From Ilumatobacter fluminis (lineage in GTDB: Bacteria > Actinomycetota > Acidimicrobiia > Acidimicrobiales > Ilumatobacteraceae): DNA of 64,000 nt. Within the stretch, counting starts at the first letter, position 1, and every line of letters starts with the position of its first letter. This document shows positions 44,620-52,653 of the stretch, piece after piece. Location: assembly GCF_004364865.1 (NCBI RefSeq), contig NZ_SOAU01000001.1:3442001-3506000 (forward strand), in the 5' to 3' direction. The notes under the pieces were generated by a model that was not told where the DNA came from, did not search any database, and saw nothing but the letters and a program-made list of their open reading frames with translations. The translations under genes were made by a program, and so were the position numbers.

Positions 44620-45099
44620 ATGACCGAACCGAACTGGCGGGAGGCGACCCGCGGCCTGGTCATCGACGAGGACGACCGACTCCTGATGGTGAAGTACGTC
44701 TTCCCGAGCGGCGACGTCCGCTGGGGCACACCCGGTGGCGGTCTCGATCCTGGTGAGGATCACATCGTCGGCCTGCATCGCGAACTGCACGAGGAACTCG
44801 GGCTCACCGGCGCCACGATCGGCCCGCACGTGTGGGACCGTCGCCATCTGTTCCCGATGTTGACCGGCCACGACGGCCAGCGCGAGCGTTACTTCCTGGT
44901 GCGGGTCGGCCACTTCGACCCGGTGCCGGCGATCGGCTGGGAGCAGATGCGCGCCGAGTTCCTGCACGACGTCCGCTGGTGGACCGTCGACGAGCTCGAC
45001 GCCTCCCCCGAATCGTGCATCCCGAACCGCCTCACGACCCACCTCCGCACCCTCCTCACCGACGGACCTCCCCCCAGCCCCATCGACATCAGCGATTGA
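44620..45099 (+). CDS. NUDIX hydrolase
   Basis: 159 residues. The Nudix box is complete: GGGLDPGEDHIVGLHRELHEELGLTG fits GX5EX7REUXEEXGU, so it binds Mg and cleaves a nucleoside diphosphate linked to another moiety. The N-terminal ATRGLVIDEDDRLLMVKY and the later WWTVDELDAS are typical of mutT/ADP-ribose type members; the exact substrate cannot be told. It probably shares a transcript with the DUF3039 gene 20 bases upstream. ATG 44620 begins the family-typical region; the frame is open far upstream without meaning. Confidence 0.9.
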   Translation: MTEPNWREATRGLVIDEDDRLLMVKYVFPSGDVRWGTPGGGLDPGEDHIVGLHRELHEELGLTGATIGPHVWDRRHLFPMLTGHDGQRERYFLVRVGHFDPVPAIGWEQMRAEFLHDVRWWTVDELDASPESCIPNRLTTHLRTLLTDGPPPSPIDISD

Positions 45100-45108
45100 T
45101 CCTTCTGG

Positions 45109-45114
45109 GATACT
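45109..45114 (+). promoter_or_regulatory. Predicted leaderless -10 (roadblock gene)
   Basis: GATACT, 6 bases before the GTG at 45121. Confidence 0.45.
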
Positions 45115-45120
45115 GGTGGG

Positions 45121-45495
45121 GTGAGCGGGGAGCAGGCCGAGATCGACCGGATCGTCGACGAGTTCGTCGGCACGACGGCGCACGTGCGCGGGGCGGTGCT
45201 GGGGTCGGCCGACGGTCATCCGCTGGCTGCCCGCCTCGACGACATCGACGCCGAGCCGAGCACCGTCGCGGCGATGGGCGCCGCTGCGCTCGGTCTGTCG
45301 ACCCAGCTCGCCCGGGTCGCCACCGAGGCGACGACCGCCAGCACCTATGTGCGGGCGTCGGGCGTCCAGGTCTGGGTGTTCGACATCGGCAACGCCGCGA
45401 CGCTCACCGTCTTCGGGGCCGAGCACGGCGACGCCGCGGCGATCGTCCAGGCATCGCAGCGTGCGGCCGGCCGCGTGATCACTGCGCTCACCTGA
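45121..45495 (+). CDS. Roadblock/LC7-domain protein
   Basis: 124 residues, one complete roadblock/LC7 fold: IDRIVDEFVGTTAHVRGAVLGSADGHPLAA, AAMGAAALGLSTQLARVA, VQVWVFDIGNAATLTVF. In actinobacteria such proteins (MglB-like) act as partners or GTPase-activating proteins of small Ras-like GTPases, usually beside a DUF742 gene and a GTPase. None of those is adjacent here, so this copy is solitary. It converges on dnaE2. Confidence 0.85.
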   Translation: MSGEQAEIDRIVDEFVGTTAHVRGAVLGSADGHPLAARLDDIDAEPSTVAAMGAAALGLSTQLARVATEATTASTYVRASGVQVWVFDIGNAATLTVFGAEHGDAAAIVQASQRAAGRVITALT

Positions 45496-45501
45496 CAAGC
45501 C

Positions 45502-48500
45502 TCACCGGAAGTCGCGGCTCGGGGTCGACGCCGCCGTCGCCAGCGGGGCGAGGTGCTCGGCGACGACGTTGATCACCCCTTCCGAGCGCTCGAGCCGTCC
45601 GCGGATCACCATCGCCGTCGCGCTGCGCGCCACGGTCCGGAACCGCGCCCAGCATCCTTTCGACACGACGACGTTGATCAGGCCGGTTTCGTCCTCGAGG
45701 TTGAGGAACGTCACGCCCTGCGCGGTCATCGGCCGCTGCCGGTGCGTCACCACGCCCGCGATCGTGACCCGGCTCTTCGGCTCGCACTCCCACAATCCGG
45801 TGGAGGTGACGACACCCAACTCGTCGAGGCGCTCGCGTAGGAAGCGGGTCGGGTGGCCGTCGGGCGACACGCCGGTGGCCCACAGGTCGGCGACCGATTC
45901 CTCGATCGGGGTCATGCCCGGCAGATGCGGCGCCCGCTCGCCGGTCACGATGCCGGGGAGCCGTCCGGGGCGTGACTGTGAGACGGCACCCGCCGCCCAC
46001 AGCGCCTCACGGCGGTCGAGTCCGAAGCACTCGCCGAACACCCCGCCGGTCGCCATCGCCTCCAGGTGCGCGGTGGTGAGATCGGGGACGCGCCGGACGA
46101 GGTCTTCGGGCGAGACGTACTCGCCGTGCTCGACACGGTCGGCCTCGATCCGTTCAGCGAGGTCGGTGCCGATACCACGGATCGATCCGATGCCGAGCCG
46201 CACCGAGTCGCCGCCGTCCTCGAGCGTCGCCGCGGCGAGGGATGCGTTGAGGTCGGGGGTCCGCACGGTCACCCCGTGCCGGCGGGCGTCCTGCACCAGG
46301 GTGTGCGGCGACCAGAACCCCATCGGCTGGGCGTTGATCAACGCCGCGCAGAACGCCGCCGGTTCGTGGTACTTGATCCACGACGAGGCGTAGACGAGGT
46401 AGGCGAAGCTGACCGAGTGCGATTCGGGGAACCCGTAGTTCGCGAACGCCTTCATCTTGTGGAAGATCTCGTCGGCGACGTCGTCGGTGATGCCGCGTGC
46501 CGCCATCCCCGCATACAGCCGTTCGCGCAGCCGTTCCATCCGCGCCGCCGACCGCTTCGATCCCATCGCCTGGCGCAACTCGTCGGACTCGGCCGGGGTG
46601 AACCCGGCGACGTCGATCGCCATCTGCATCAGCTGCTCCTGGAACAGCGGCACCCCGAGCGTCTTGCCGAGTGCGTTCTCGAGCAGCGGGTGGAGGTAGG
46701 TGACCGGCTCCTGGCCATTGCGACGCTTGATGTACGGGTGCACCGACCCGCCCTGGATCGGTCCGGGGCGGATGAGGGCGACCTCGACGACGAGGTCGTA
46801 GAACCGGCGCGGCTTGAGTCGTGGCAGGGTCGCCATCTGGGCGCGCGACTCGATCTGGAACACCCCGACGGTGTCGGCGCGGCACAGCATGGCGTACACC
46901 TCGTCCTCCTGCGGGATGGTGGCGAGGTCGACGTCGTAGCCCCGGTGTTCGGCGATCAGATCCACGGCGTAGTGGAGCGCGGACAGCATCCCGAGGCCGA
47001 GCAGGTCGAACTTGACGAGGCCGGCGTTGGCGCAGTCGTCCTTGTCCCACTGCAGCACGCTGCGGCGTTCCATGCGGCCCCACTCGACCGGGCAGACCTC
47101 GATGACCGGTCGGTCGCAGATGACCATGCCGCCCGAGTGGATGCCGAGGTGGCGGGGTGCGTCCTCGATCTCGGCCGCGAGGTCGAGCACCGGTTCGGGG
47201 ATCGTGCAGTCGGGTTGGGCGCGGGTGGCCTCGACACCGCCCCACCCGTCGATCTGTTTGGCGTAGGCGTCCTGCTGGCCGGTCGAGTGGCCGAGCGCCT
47301 TGGCCATGTCACGGATCGACGAGCGGGCGCGGTACGTGATGACGTTGGCGACCTGGGCCGTGTGGTGGCGTCCGTAGCGCTCGTACACGTACTGGATCAC
47401 CTCCTCGCGGCGATCGCTCTCGATGTCGATGTCGATGTCGGGCGGGCCGTCGCGTTCCGGGGACAGGAACCGTTCGAACAGCAGGCCGAGCGAGACGGCG
47501 TCGGCCTTGGTGATGCCGAGGGCGTAGCAGACCGCCGAGTTGGCGGCACTCCCCCGGCCCTGGCAGTAGATGTCGTTGCGACGGCAGAACTCGACGAGGT
47601 CCCACACCACGAGGAAGTAGCCGGGGAAGCCGAGCTGTTCGACGATGTCGAGTTCGCGGTCGATCGTCTGCCAGGCCCGTGCCCGTCGGCTCAGGTCCTC
47701 CACGATCATTCCGTTCGCCACGGAGGCGGGTGCCGGTCGCTCGCCGTACATCCGTCGGCCGCCCTCTTCGGCGATGTGGCGGAGGTACTCCATCTCGGTG
47801 AGCTGCCGTCCGTCGACCGTCGGGCACGGGAACGGCGGCAGGTCGGGCGCGACGAGCGACAGGTCGAACGCGGCGGCCCGGCCGATCTCGGCGGCGAGTT
47901 CGACGACGCCCGGGTAGCGGGCGAACCGGCTGAGCTGTTCGGCGCCCGATCGCAGGTGGGCTCCCGAACAGGCGGGCAGCCAGGCGTCGAGTTCGTCCAT
48001 GCTGCGCCGGGCGCGCACGGCGGCGATGGCGGTCGCCAGCTTGCGCTGCGACGGGGTGGCGTAGTGGACGTTGTTGGTCGCCACGCACTCGACCCCGACC
48101 CGATGGGCGAGTTCGGCCAGGGCGTCGTTGCGGGCGGTGTCGAGCGGGTCGCCGTGGTCCCACAGTTCGACGAGGACCCGATCGCGCCCGAACGCGCTCA
48201 CCAACCGTTCGAGTTCGCGTCGCGCCGCCGCCGGGCCCGCGTCGACGAGCGCCTCCGGCACGGCCCCCTTGCGGCAGCCGGTGAGCACCCACGAGTTGCC
48301 GGCGACCTGGTCGGCGACGTCCGCGAAGGTGAACTGCGGTGCCCCCTTCTCCCCCGCCAGGTGGCCGTTGCTCAACGCACGTGCCAGCCGGGCGTAGCCG
48401 GTCGGCCCGTCGGCCAACACGAGCAGGTGGGTGCCGTGCGGGTCGGGCGCGTGGGCGTCGGGCAGTTCACCGGTGTCGACCTGGAACAAGGTGTCGCTCT

Positions 48501-48933
48501 CGGCACGGGCGACGTGCTGGTCGACGCCGAGGCCCGGTGTGAGGGTGATCTCGGCCCCGAACACGGTCGGCAGCCCGACCGCACGTGCCGCCTCGGCGTA
48601 GCGGACGACCCCGTAGAACCCGTCGTGGTCGGTGAGGGCGAGCGCCTCGAGCCCGAGCCGGGCGGCTTCGGTCGCCAGCTCCTCGGGGTGCGACGCCCCG
48701 TCGAGGAACGAGTAGTTCGAGTGACAGTGCAACTCGGCGTAGGGGACGGCGCCCGCCACCCTGGTCAGGGAGGGTTCGAACGCCTGGCGCTTGCGACCCC
48801 AGGCGGGCGAGTCGCCGCCGGCGTTCCACGACAGCGAGCCGGGGGCGCGACCGTCGCGACGCAACTGGGCGTTGCGCCCGGACAGCTCGGCTTCGAGCTC
48901 GTTCCAGCTCCACGACGGATTGTTGAAACCCAA
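45502..48933 (-). CDS. dnaE2: Error-prone DNA polymerase III alpha subunit
   Basis: 1143 residues. PHP domain at the N-terminus (AELHCHSNYSFLDGASHPEEL, ALTDHDGFYG), then the palm with the catalytic Asp pair in GPPDIDIDIESDRREEVIQY, the HhH region and a C-terminal OB fold. This is the ImuC/DnaE2 type, which copies past DNA lesions in the SOS response together with ImuA' and ImuB. The start is TTG 48933: the family begins near GFNNPSWSWNELEAELSGR, and GATACT stands 7 bases before it. The longer frame to 48969 would place the LexA box inside the coding region. Confidence 0.93.
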   Translation of the reverse strand: MGFNNPSWSWNELEAELSGRNAQLRRDGRAPGSLSWNAGGDSPAWGRKRQAFEPSLTRVAGAVPYAELHCHSNYSFLDGASHPEELATEAARLGLEALALTDHDGFYGVVRYAEAARAVGLPTVFGAEITLTPGLGVDQHVARAESDTLFQVDTGELPDAHAPDPHGTHLLVLADGPTGYARLARALSNGHLAGEKGAPQFTFADVADQVAGNSWVLTGCRKGAVPEALVDAGPAAARRELERLVSAFGRDRVLVELWDHGDPLDTARNDALAELAHRVGVECVATNNVHYATPSQRKLATAIAAVRARRSMDELDAWLPACSGAHLRSGAEQLSRFARYPGVVELAAEIGRAAAFDLSLVAPDLPPFPCPTVDGRQLTEMEYLRHIAEEGGRRMYGERPAPASVANGMIVEDLSRRARAWQTIDRELDIVEQLGFPGYFLVVWDLVEFCRRNDIYCQGRGSAANSAVCYALGITKADAVSLGLLFERFLSPERDGPPDIDIDIESDRREEVIQYVYERYGRHHTAQVANVITYRARSSIRDMAKALGHSTGQQDAYAKQIDGWGGVEATRAQPDCTIPEPVLDLAAEIEDAPRHLGIHSGGMVICDRPVIEVCPVEWGRMERRSVLQWDKDDCANAGLVKFDLLGLGMLSALHYAVDLIAEHRGYDVDLATIPQEDEVYAMLCRADTVGVFQIESRAQMATLPRLKPRRFYDLVVEVALIRPGPIQGGSVHPYIKRRNGQEPVTYLHPLLENALGKTLGVPLFQEQLMQMAIDVAGFTPAESDELRQAMGSKRSAARMERLRERLYAGMAARGITDDVADEIFHKMKAFANYGFPESHSVSFAYLVYASSWIKYHEPAAFCAALINAQPMGFWSPHTLVQDARRHGVTVRTPDLNASLAAATLEDGGDSVRLGIGSIRGIGTDLAERIEADRVEHGEYVSPEDLVRRVPDLTTAHLEAMATGGVFGECFGLDRREALWAAGAVSQSRPGRLPGIVTGERAPHLPGMTPIEESVADLWATGVSPDGHPTRFLRERLDELGVVTSTGLWECEPKSRVTIAGVVTHRQRPMTAQGVTFLNLEDETGLINVVVSKGCWARFRTVARSATAMVIRGRLERSEGVINVVAEHLAPLATAASTPSRDFR

Positions 48934-48940
48934 GGTCGCG

Positions 48941-48959
48941 AGTATCGAACAAATGTTCG
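48941..48959 (-). promoter_or_regulatory. LexA box abutting the dnaE2 -10
   Basis: CGAACAAATGTTCG (48946-48959) matches the actinobacterial SOS box CGAACN4GTTCG. Its last base is shared with GATACT (48941-48946), the predicted -10, 7 bases before the TTG start. Confidence 0.8.
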
Positions 48960-49051
48960 CCGACCGCAACCTGCCTGCTCACGGAGGAACAGGTACGTGA
49001 GAACGTAGCGATTACCTACTTCACGACGTAGCTGTCGCCTACCCCTGTGCG

Positions 49052-49057
49052 TACAGT
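49052..49057 (+). promoter_or_regulatory. Predicted leaderless -10 (ATPase gene)
   Basis: TACAGT, 6 bases before the ATG at 49064. Confidence 0.45.
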
Positions 49058-49063
49058 TGGGAC

Positions 49064-50155
49064 ATGGAGGAATCGCCGTTCCCGTTCCAGGGCCCGCTCG
49101 ACGCCCGCCACGTGCAGGGTCGCGACGATCTCGTCGGCGACCTGATCGAGCGGGTCACGGCACGCCGGGTCACCGCCCTGCTCGGCCCGCGCCGATTCGG
49201 CAAGACCAGCATCCTGCACCGGGTCGGCGCCGAGCTCGAGGACGCCGGCACCACCGTCGTCCACGTCGACCTGTACGAGGTGTCGTCCACCGCCGATCTC
49301 GCCGTCCGGCTCGATCACGCACTGGCGTCGGTGCGCGGCCCGGCACTCGACCGGCTCCATCACTTCATCTCCGCCGGCGAGATCAACCTCGGGTTCGTGA
49401 AGCTGATGTTCAGCCGTCGCGGCAGCGACCAGCCCGACGCCCTCGCCGTCGTCCACCACCTGCTCGACGGGCTCGTGACCGCTGCCCAGAACACGCCGAT
49501 GCTCGTGGTGTTCGACGAGTTCGGCGGCATCGACCGGGTCGACGGCGCGGCGGGCCTGCTCCGCACCAAGTTGCAGCACCACGTCCGCGACGTCGGGCTG
49601 ATCTTCGCCGGATCGCAGCTGTCGCTGATGCGGGCGATGTTCACCGACGTCGCCCGACCGTTCTACGGCCAGGCCGAGCTCGTCGACGTCGGACCGCTCA
49701 CACCCCGTGCGCTGCGGCAGATCGTCGACCACGGCTTCCGGTCGACCGACCGCGACCCGGGCAACCTGGCGTCGTCACTGATCGAGTTCACCGGCGGCCA
49801 CCCCCAACGGTCGATGCAGCTCGCCGACGCCGCATGGCGACACGCCGTGCCCGACGAGCCGTTCCGGGCCGATCTGTGGGGCATCGCGCTCGACCACGTC
49901 CGCCGCCAGACCGACATGGCCAACGAGACCCTGTTCGCCCACAGTCAGGCCAACGACCAGAAACTGCTCCGCCTGGTGTCGAACGGAGAGCCGATCTTCG
50001 GTGCCGCGGCAGCGGTGATCGGCCTCACCGCCGGATCGGGCCAATCGAGCCGCGACCGCCTGGTCGACCAGGGCGAGATCATGCGCGCCGGCAACGCCTG
50101 GCGCGTCGTCGACCCCGTCTACGCCGACTGGATCCGCCGACGCTTCCCCCTCTGA
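49064..50155 (+). CDS. AAA/STAND-type ATPase (archaeal ATPase-like)
   Basis: 363 residues. P-loop GPRRFGKTS near residue 41, Walker B MLVVFDEFGGIDRV, sensor-like LIFAGSQLSLM, then a winged-helix-like C-terminal region from about 250 (LVSNGEPIFGAAAAVIGLT, RDRLVDQGEI, WRVVDPVYADWIRRRFPL). This is the layout of the archaeal ATPase/Orc1-Cdc6-like family, whose members occur in DNA-related and defence settings, but its role here is not known. Transcribed away from dnaE2. Confidence 0.82.
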   Translation: MEESPFPFQGPLDARHVQGRDDLVGDLIERVTARRVTALLGPRRFGKTSILHRVGAELEDAGTTVVHVDLYEVSSTADLAVRLDHALASVRGPALDRLHHFISAGEINLGFVKLMFSRRGSDQPDALAVVHHLLDGLVTAAQNTPMLVVFDEFGGIDRVDGAAGLLRTKLQHHVRDVGLIFAGSQLSLMRAMFTDVARPFYGQAELVDVGPLTPRALRQIVDHGFRSTDRDPGNLASSLIEFTGGHPQRSMQLADAAWRHAVPDEPFRADLWGIALDHVRRQTDMANETLFAHSQANDQKLLRLVSNGEPIFGAAAAVIGLTAGSGQSSRDRLVDQGEIMRAGNAWRVVDPVYADWIRRRFPL

Positions 50156-50197
50156 GCCACCCCAGGTGCGCCCGAATCGCACCCGAAGGATCGCTGT

Positions 50198-50203
50198 CAC
50201 ACT
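50198..50203 (+). promoter_or_regulatory. Predicted leaderless -10 (SHOCT gene)
   Basis: CACACT, 7 bases before the ATG at 50211. Confidence 0.5.
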
Positions 50204-50210
50204 GCTGCCC

Positions 50211-50696
50211 ATGTTCGGCAAGAAGATCAAGGACCCGGTCGCAGGACACGCTCAGGTCCTCGGCGTCGGCGTCCCGACCGAGAGTCAGGGCCGAATCATG
50301 CGGATCCGACTGCAACTGCTGATCGAGGCACCGGGCGTCGCACCGCAGCAGATCGACACCGGGATGATGGTCAAACGCGTCAACATCCCACAGGCCGGCA
50401 TGGTCCTCCCGGTCACCGTCGATCGCGGCAACCCGAAAAGGTGGGAGATCGACTGGGACACGGCCCCGACACGCCAGAGCCTCATCGACGCACAGGCCCA
50501 GGCAATCATCGACGCCGGCGGCATCGACGCCACACACGGCACCAGACACGACACCACACCCGACACCGCATCGCCGAACACGGCCGATGACCGGCTCACG
50601 CTCCTCGAGCGGGCAGCCGCGCTCCACGCCGACGGGGTCCTGACCGACGACGAATTCGCGGCCGAGAAGGCCCGCATCATGCATCAGCACCCGTGA
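50211..50696 (+). CDS. SHOCT-domain protein of unknown function
   Basis: 161 residues. The C-terminal 30 residues, RLTLLERAAALHADGVLTDDEFAAEKARIM, are a SHOCT helix pair, a short oligomerisation module found at protein ends. The N-terminal 90 residues (MFGKKIKDPVAGHAQVLGVGVP, MRIRLQLLIEAPGVAPQQ, ILPVTVDR-like strands) resemble a small beta-barrel seen with SHOCT domains; the middle is Thr/Asp-rich linker. No membrane segment. The start is supported by CACACT 7 bases upstream. A further unknown gene follows after 12 bases. Confidence 0.82.
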   Translation: MFGKKIKDPVAGHAQVLGVGVPTESQGRIMRIRLQLLIEAPGVAPQQIDTGMMVKRVNIPQAGMVLPVTVDRGNPKRWEIDWDTAPTRQSLIDAQAQAIIDAGGIDATHGTRHDTTPDTASPNTADDRLTLLERAAALHADGVLTDDEFAAEKARIMHQHP

Positions 50697-50708
50697 GGAG
50701 AGACGCCA

Positions 50709-51110
50709 ATGGGCATTTTCGACAAGGCGAAGGACGCATTCTGGAAAGTCGCAGAGGTCGCTGTCGTCAACCGCGAGCAGGGACTCCACTTTCACGACCT
50801 CGCGGCGCCGGGCGATCCGCCGACGCCGGGTTCGCTCGCCGAAGCCGCCGCCCACACGCCCGAGGTCGCGAGCGCGTCGTTCCCCGACCATCCCGACACC
50901 CGGTGGGCGGTCGACCGGTCGTGGGCGAGCGACGGCTACGCAATCGTGTCCGCCACACCGTCGGCCGACATCGGCTACGCACAGGTTGCGTTCGCCTACC
51001 GGTGCGAGGGCGATGCGGTGTACCCGGTGGGCTCCTACGTCCCCGGTGAGCAGGGGTGGACGCTCCTGACCGCTGCCGGCGACATGCCGGCGACGCTCTC
51101 CGAATCCTGA
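50709..51110 (+). CDS. Unknown small protein downstream of the SHOCT gene
   Basis: 133 residues, not recognised. The N-terminus MGIFDKAKDAFWKVAEVAVVN is an amphipathic helix; the C-terminal half WASDGYAIVSATPSADIGYAQVAFAYRCEGDAVYPVGSY is beta-rich. GAGGAGA before the ATG is a strong ribosome site, as expected for an internal operon gene. It is likely co-expressed with the SHOCT protein 12 bases upstream. Confidence 0.75.
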   Translation: MGIFDKAKDAFWKVAEVAVVNREQGLHFHDLAAPGDPPTPGSLAEAAAHTPEVASASFPDHPDTRWAVDRSWASDGYAIVSATPSADIGYAQVAFAYRCEGDAVYPVGSYVPGEQGWTLLTAAGDMPATLSES

Positions 51111-51129
51111 CCCGGCCGGGCGGCCTCGG

Positions 51130-51684
51130 CTACGACGGGGCGAGGGTGCGGAGCAGCGCCGTGAGGCGGTCGTCGGAGGCGCGTTCGATGGCGGCGGGCC
51201 AGTCGAGCCATTCGATCTCCTGACTCTCGCCTTCGGGCGGGTTCGGGTCGGCATCGCCACCGTCGACCACGTAGCGCAGGTCGAGGTGGGTGTGACCTCG
51301 CCCGCCGGCGTGCACATCGACGTGGACGAGGTGCGGCACACCGGCCCAGCCGTCACGGTCGCCGACGTCGGTGAACGACACGGCGAGACCCGTCTCCTCC
51401 TCCGCCTCGCGCAACGCCGCCTCCCACGGCGACTCACCCGGATCGATGTGACCACCGGGCTGGAGCCAGAGTCCGAGCCGCTTGTGCTTCAGCAGCAGCA
51501 CGCCGCGCGGACCGACGACGATCGCCGAGCCGGTCACGTGCACCGGGTCGAGTTCCTGATCGAGCGGGTCGTTCAGGCGATCGAACTCGGAGAGCGTTCG
51601 TTCGATCGACCGGGCCTCGTCGTCGTCGATCGGGTCACGTTCCGTGACGGTTCGGCGGACGAGTTCGAGCAGGTCGTGACGCAC
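51130..51684 (-). CDS. NUDIX hydrolase
   Basis: 184 residues. Nudix box GGHIDPGESPWEAALREAEEETGLAV is complete. A helical N-terminal stretch (DLLELVRRTVTERDPIDDDEARSIERTLSEFDRLNDP) precedes it, a form seen in NUDIX members acting on NDP-sugars or bulky substrates. GTG 51684 is chosen because TACCGT is 6 bases upstream; the frame is open to 52254, antisense to the response regulator, and not coding there. It is divergent from the response-regulator gene, with 108 bases between the starts. Confidence 0.88.
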   Translation of the reverse strand: MRHDLLELVRRTVTERDPIDDDEARSIERTLSEFDRLNDPLDQELDPVHVTGSAIVVGPRGVLLLKHKRLGLWLQPGGHIDPGESPWEAALREAEEETGLAVSFTDVGDRDGWAGVPHLVHVDVHAGGRGHTHLDLRYVVDGGDADPNPPEGESQEIEWLDWPAAIERASDDRLTALLRTLAPS

Positions 51685-51690
51685 GTCTTC

Positions 51691-51696
51691 ACGGTA
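51691..51696 (-). promoter_or_regulatory. Predicted leaderless -10 (NUDIX gene)
   Basis: TACCGT on the minus strand, 6 bases before the GTG at 51684. Confidence 0.4.
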
Positions 51697-51792
51697 TCCA
51701 GAAGGAATTTCGTCAAGGCGCTTGAGTTCCCGGAATCGTCGACCGATACAGCAATCAAGCCGATCCTCCCCGCCTCGGCCAGAGAACGAATC

Positions 51793-52635
51793 ATGGAACC
51801 ACACGACCAGTTTGCACCCCGAGTGTTGCTCGCCATCGACGATCTCCGTCTGCGACGCACCAACGAAGCCGGCCTTCGCAGCGCCGGGTTCGCCGTCAGC
51901 GCGCCGAGCGACGCCGACGCCGTGCAGATCCTGGCCGAATCCTTCTCCCCCGACGTGCTGGTGATCGACACCGACATGGAGGGTCCCGACCACAAGCCGC
52001 TCTACCAGCGTCTTCGCGACGACACCGACAGTTATCTGCTGTGCATCGACGCCGCCGGCCGCGACCGGGCCCGCGTCGAGCTGCTCCGCTTCGGTGCCGA
52101 CGACGCGGTGTCGGTACCCGTCACCCCCGACGAGATCGTCGCACGGTGCCATGCCCTCATGCGTCGGCCCCGAGAGATCCGCCGTGCCGAATGGGACGGA
52201 CCGCAGCAGAGTGTGATCACGCTCGGCCCGCTGGTGGTCGACACCGGCCGCCACGAGATCCGCCTCGGCGACGAGGAGGTCCAGGCGACCCGCATCGAGT
52301 TCTCACTGCTCGAGCACCTGTGCCGTCGACCGACCGAGGTGGCGTCACGATCCGAGCTGCTCGAGTCGGTGTGGGGACCGAACTGGGTCGGCGACACCCA
52401 CGTGGTCGACGTCCACCTGTCGAACCTGCGACGCAAGCTCGACAAGGCCGACGACTCGCTCCGTGTGGTCCACACGGTTCGCGGGGTCGGCTTCCGGATC
52501 AGCAACGAGATCCTCGACGCCGCCGAAGCCCAGGTCACGAGCGGCATGCCGGTGACGACCCGGGACGAGCCGGAGCACGACGAACGCGAGCCCGAGCCCG
52601 CCTCGTCGATCGCCACCGGCACCATCCTCGGCTGA
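51793..52635 (+). CDS. OmpR/PhoB-type response regulator with degenerate receiver, orphan
   Basis: 280 residues. The receiver (about 8-125) has the acidic pair in LLAIDD and the phosphoacceptor Asp in VLVIDTDMEG. The conserved Thr/Ser is replaced (LLCIDAAG) and the conserved Lys of the KP motif is missing (AVSVPVTPDE), so normal phosphorylation switching is doubtful. The winged-helix DNA-binding domain (about 140-235) is intact: FSLLEHLCRRPTEVASRSELLESVWG, VDVHLSNLRRKL, VHTVRGVGFRI. About 40 acidic residues follow, longer than PhoB. No histidine kinase gene is adjacent. Confidence 0.88.
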   Translation: MEPHDQFAPRVLLAIDDLRLRRTNEAGLRSAGFAVSAPSDADAVQILAESFSPDVLVIDTDMEGPDHKPLYQRLRDDTDSYLLCIDAAGRDRARVELLRFGADDAVSVPVTPDEIVARCHALMRRPREIRRAEWDGPQQSVITLGPLVVDTGRHEIRLGDEEVQATRIEFSLLEHLCRRPTEVASRSELLESVWGPNWVGDTHVVDVHLSNLRRKLDKADDSLRVVHTVRGVGFRISNEILDAAEAQVTSGMPVTTRDEPEHDEREPEPASSIATGTILG

Positions 52636-52653
52636 ACGCTCCGGCCGACCCGG

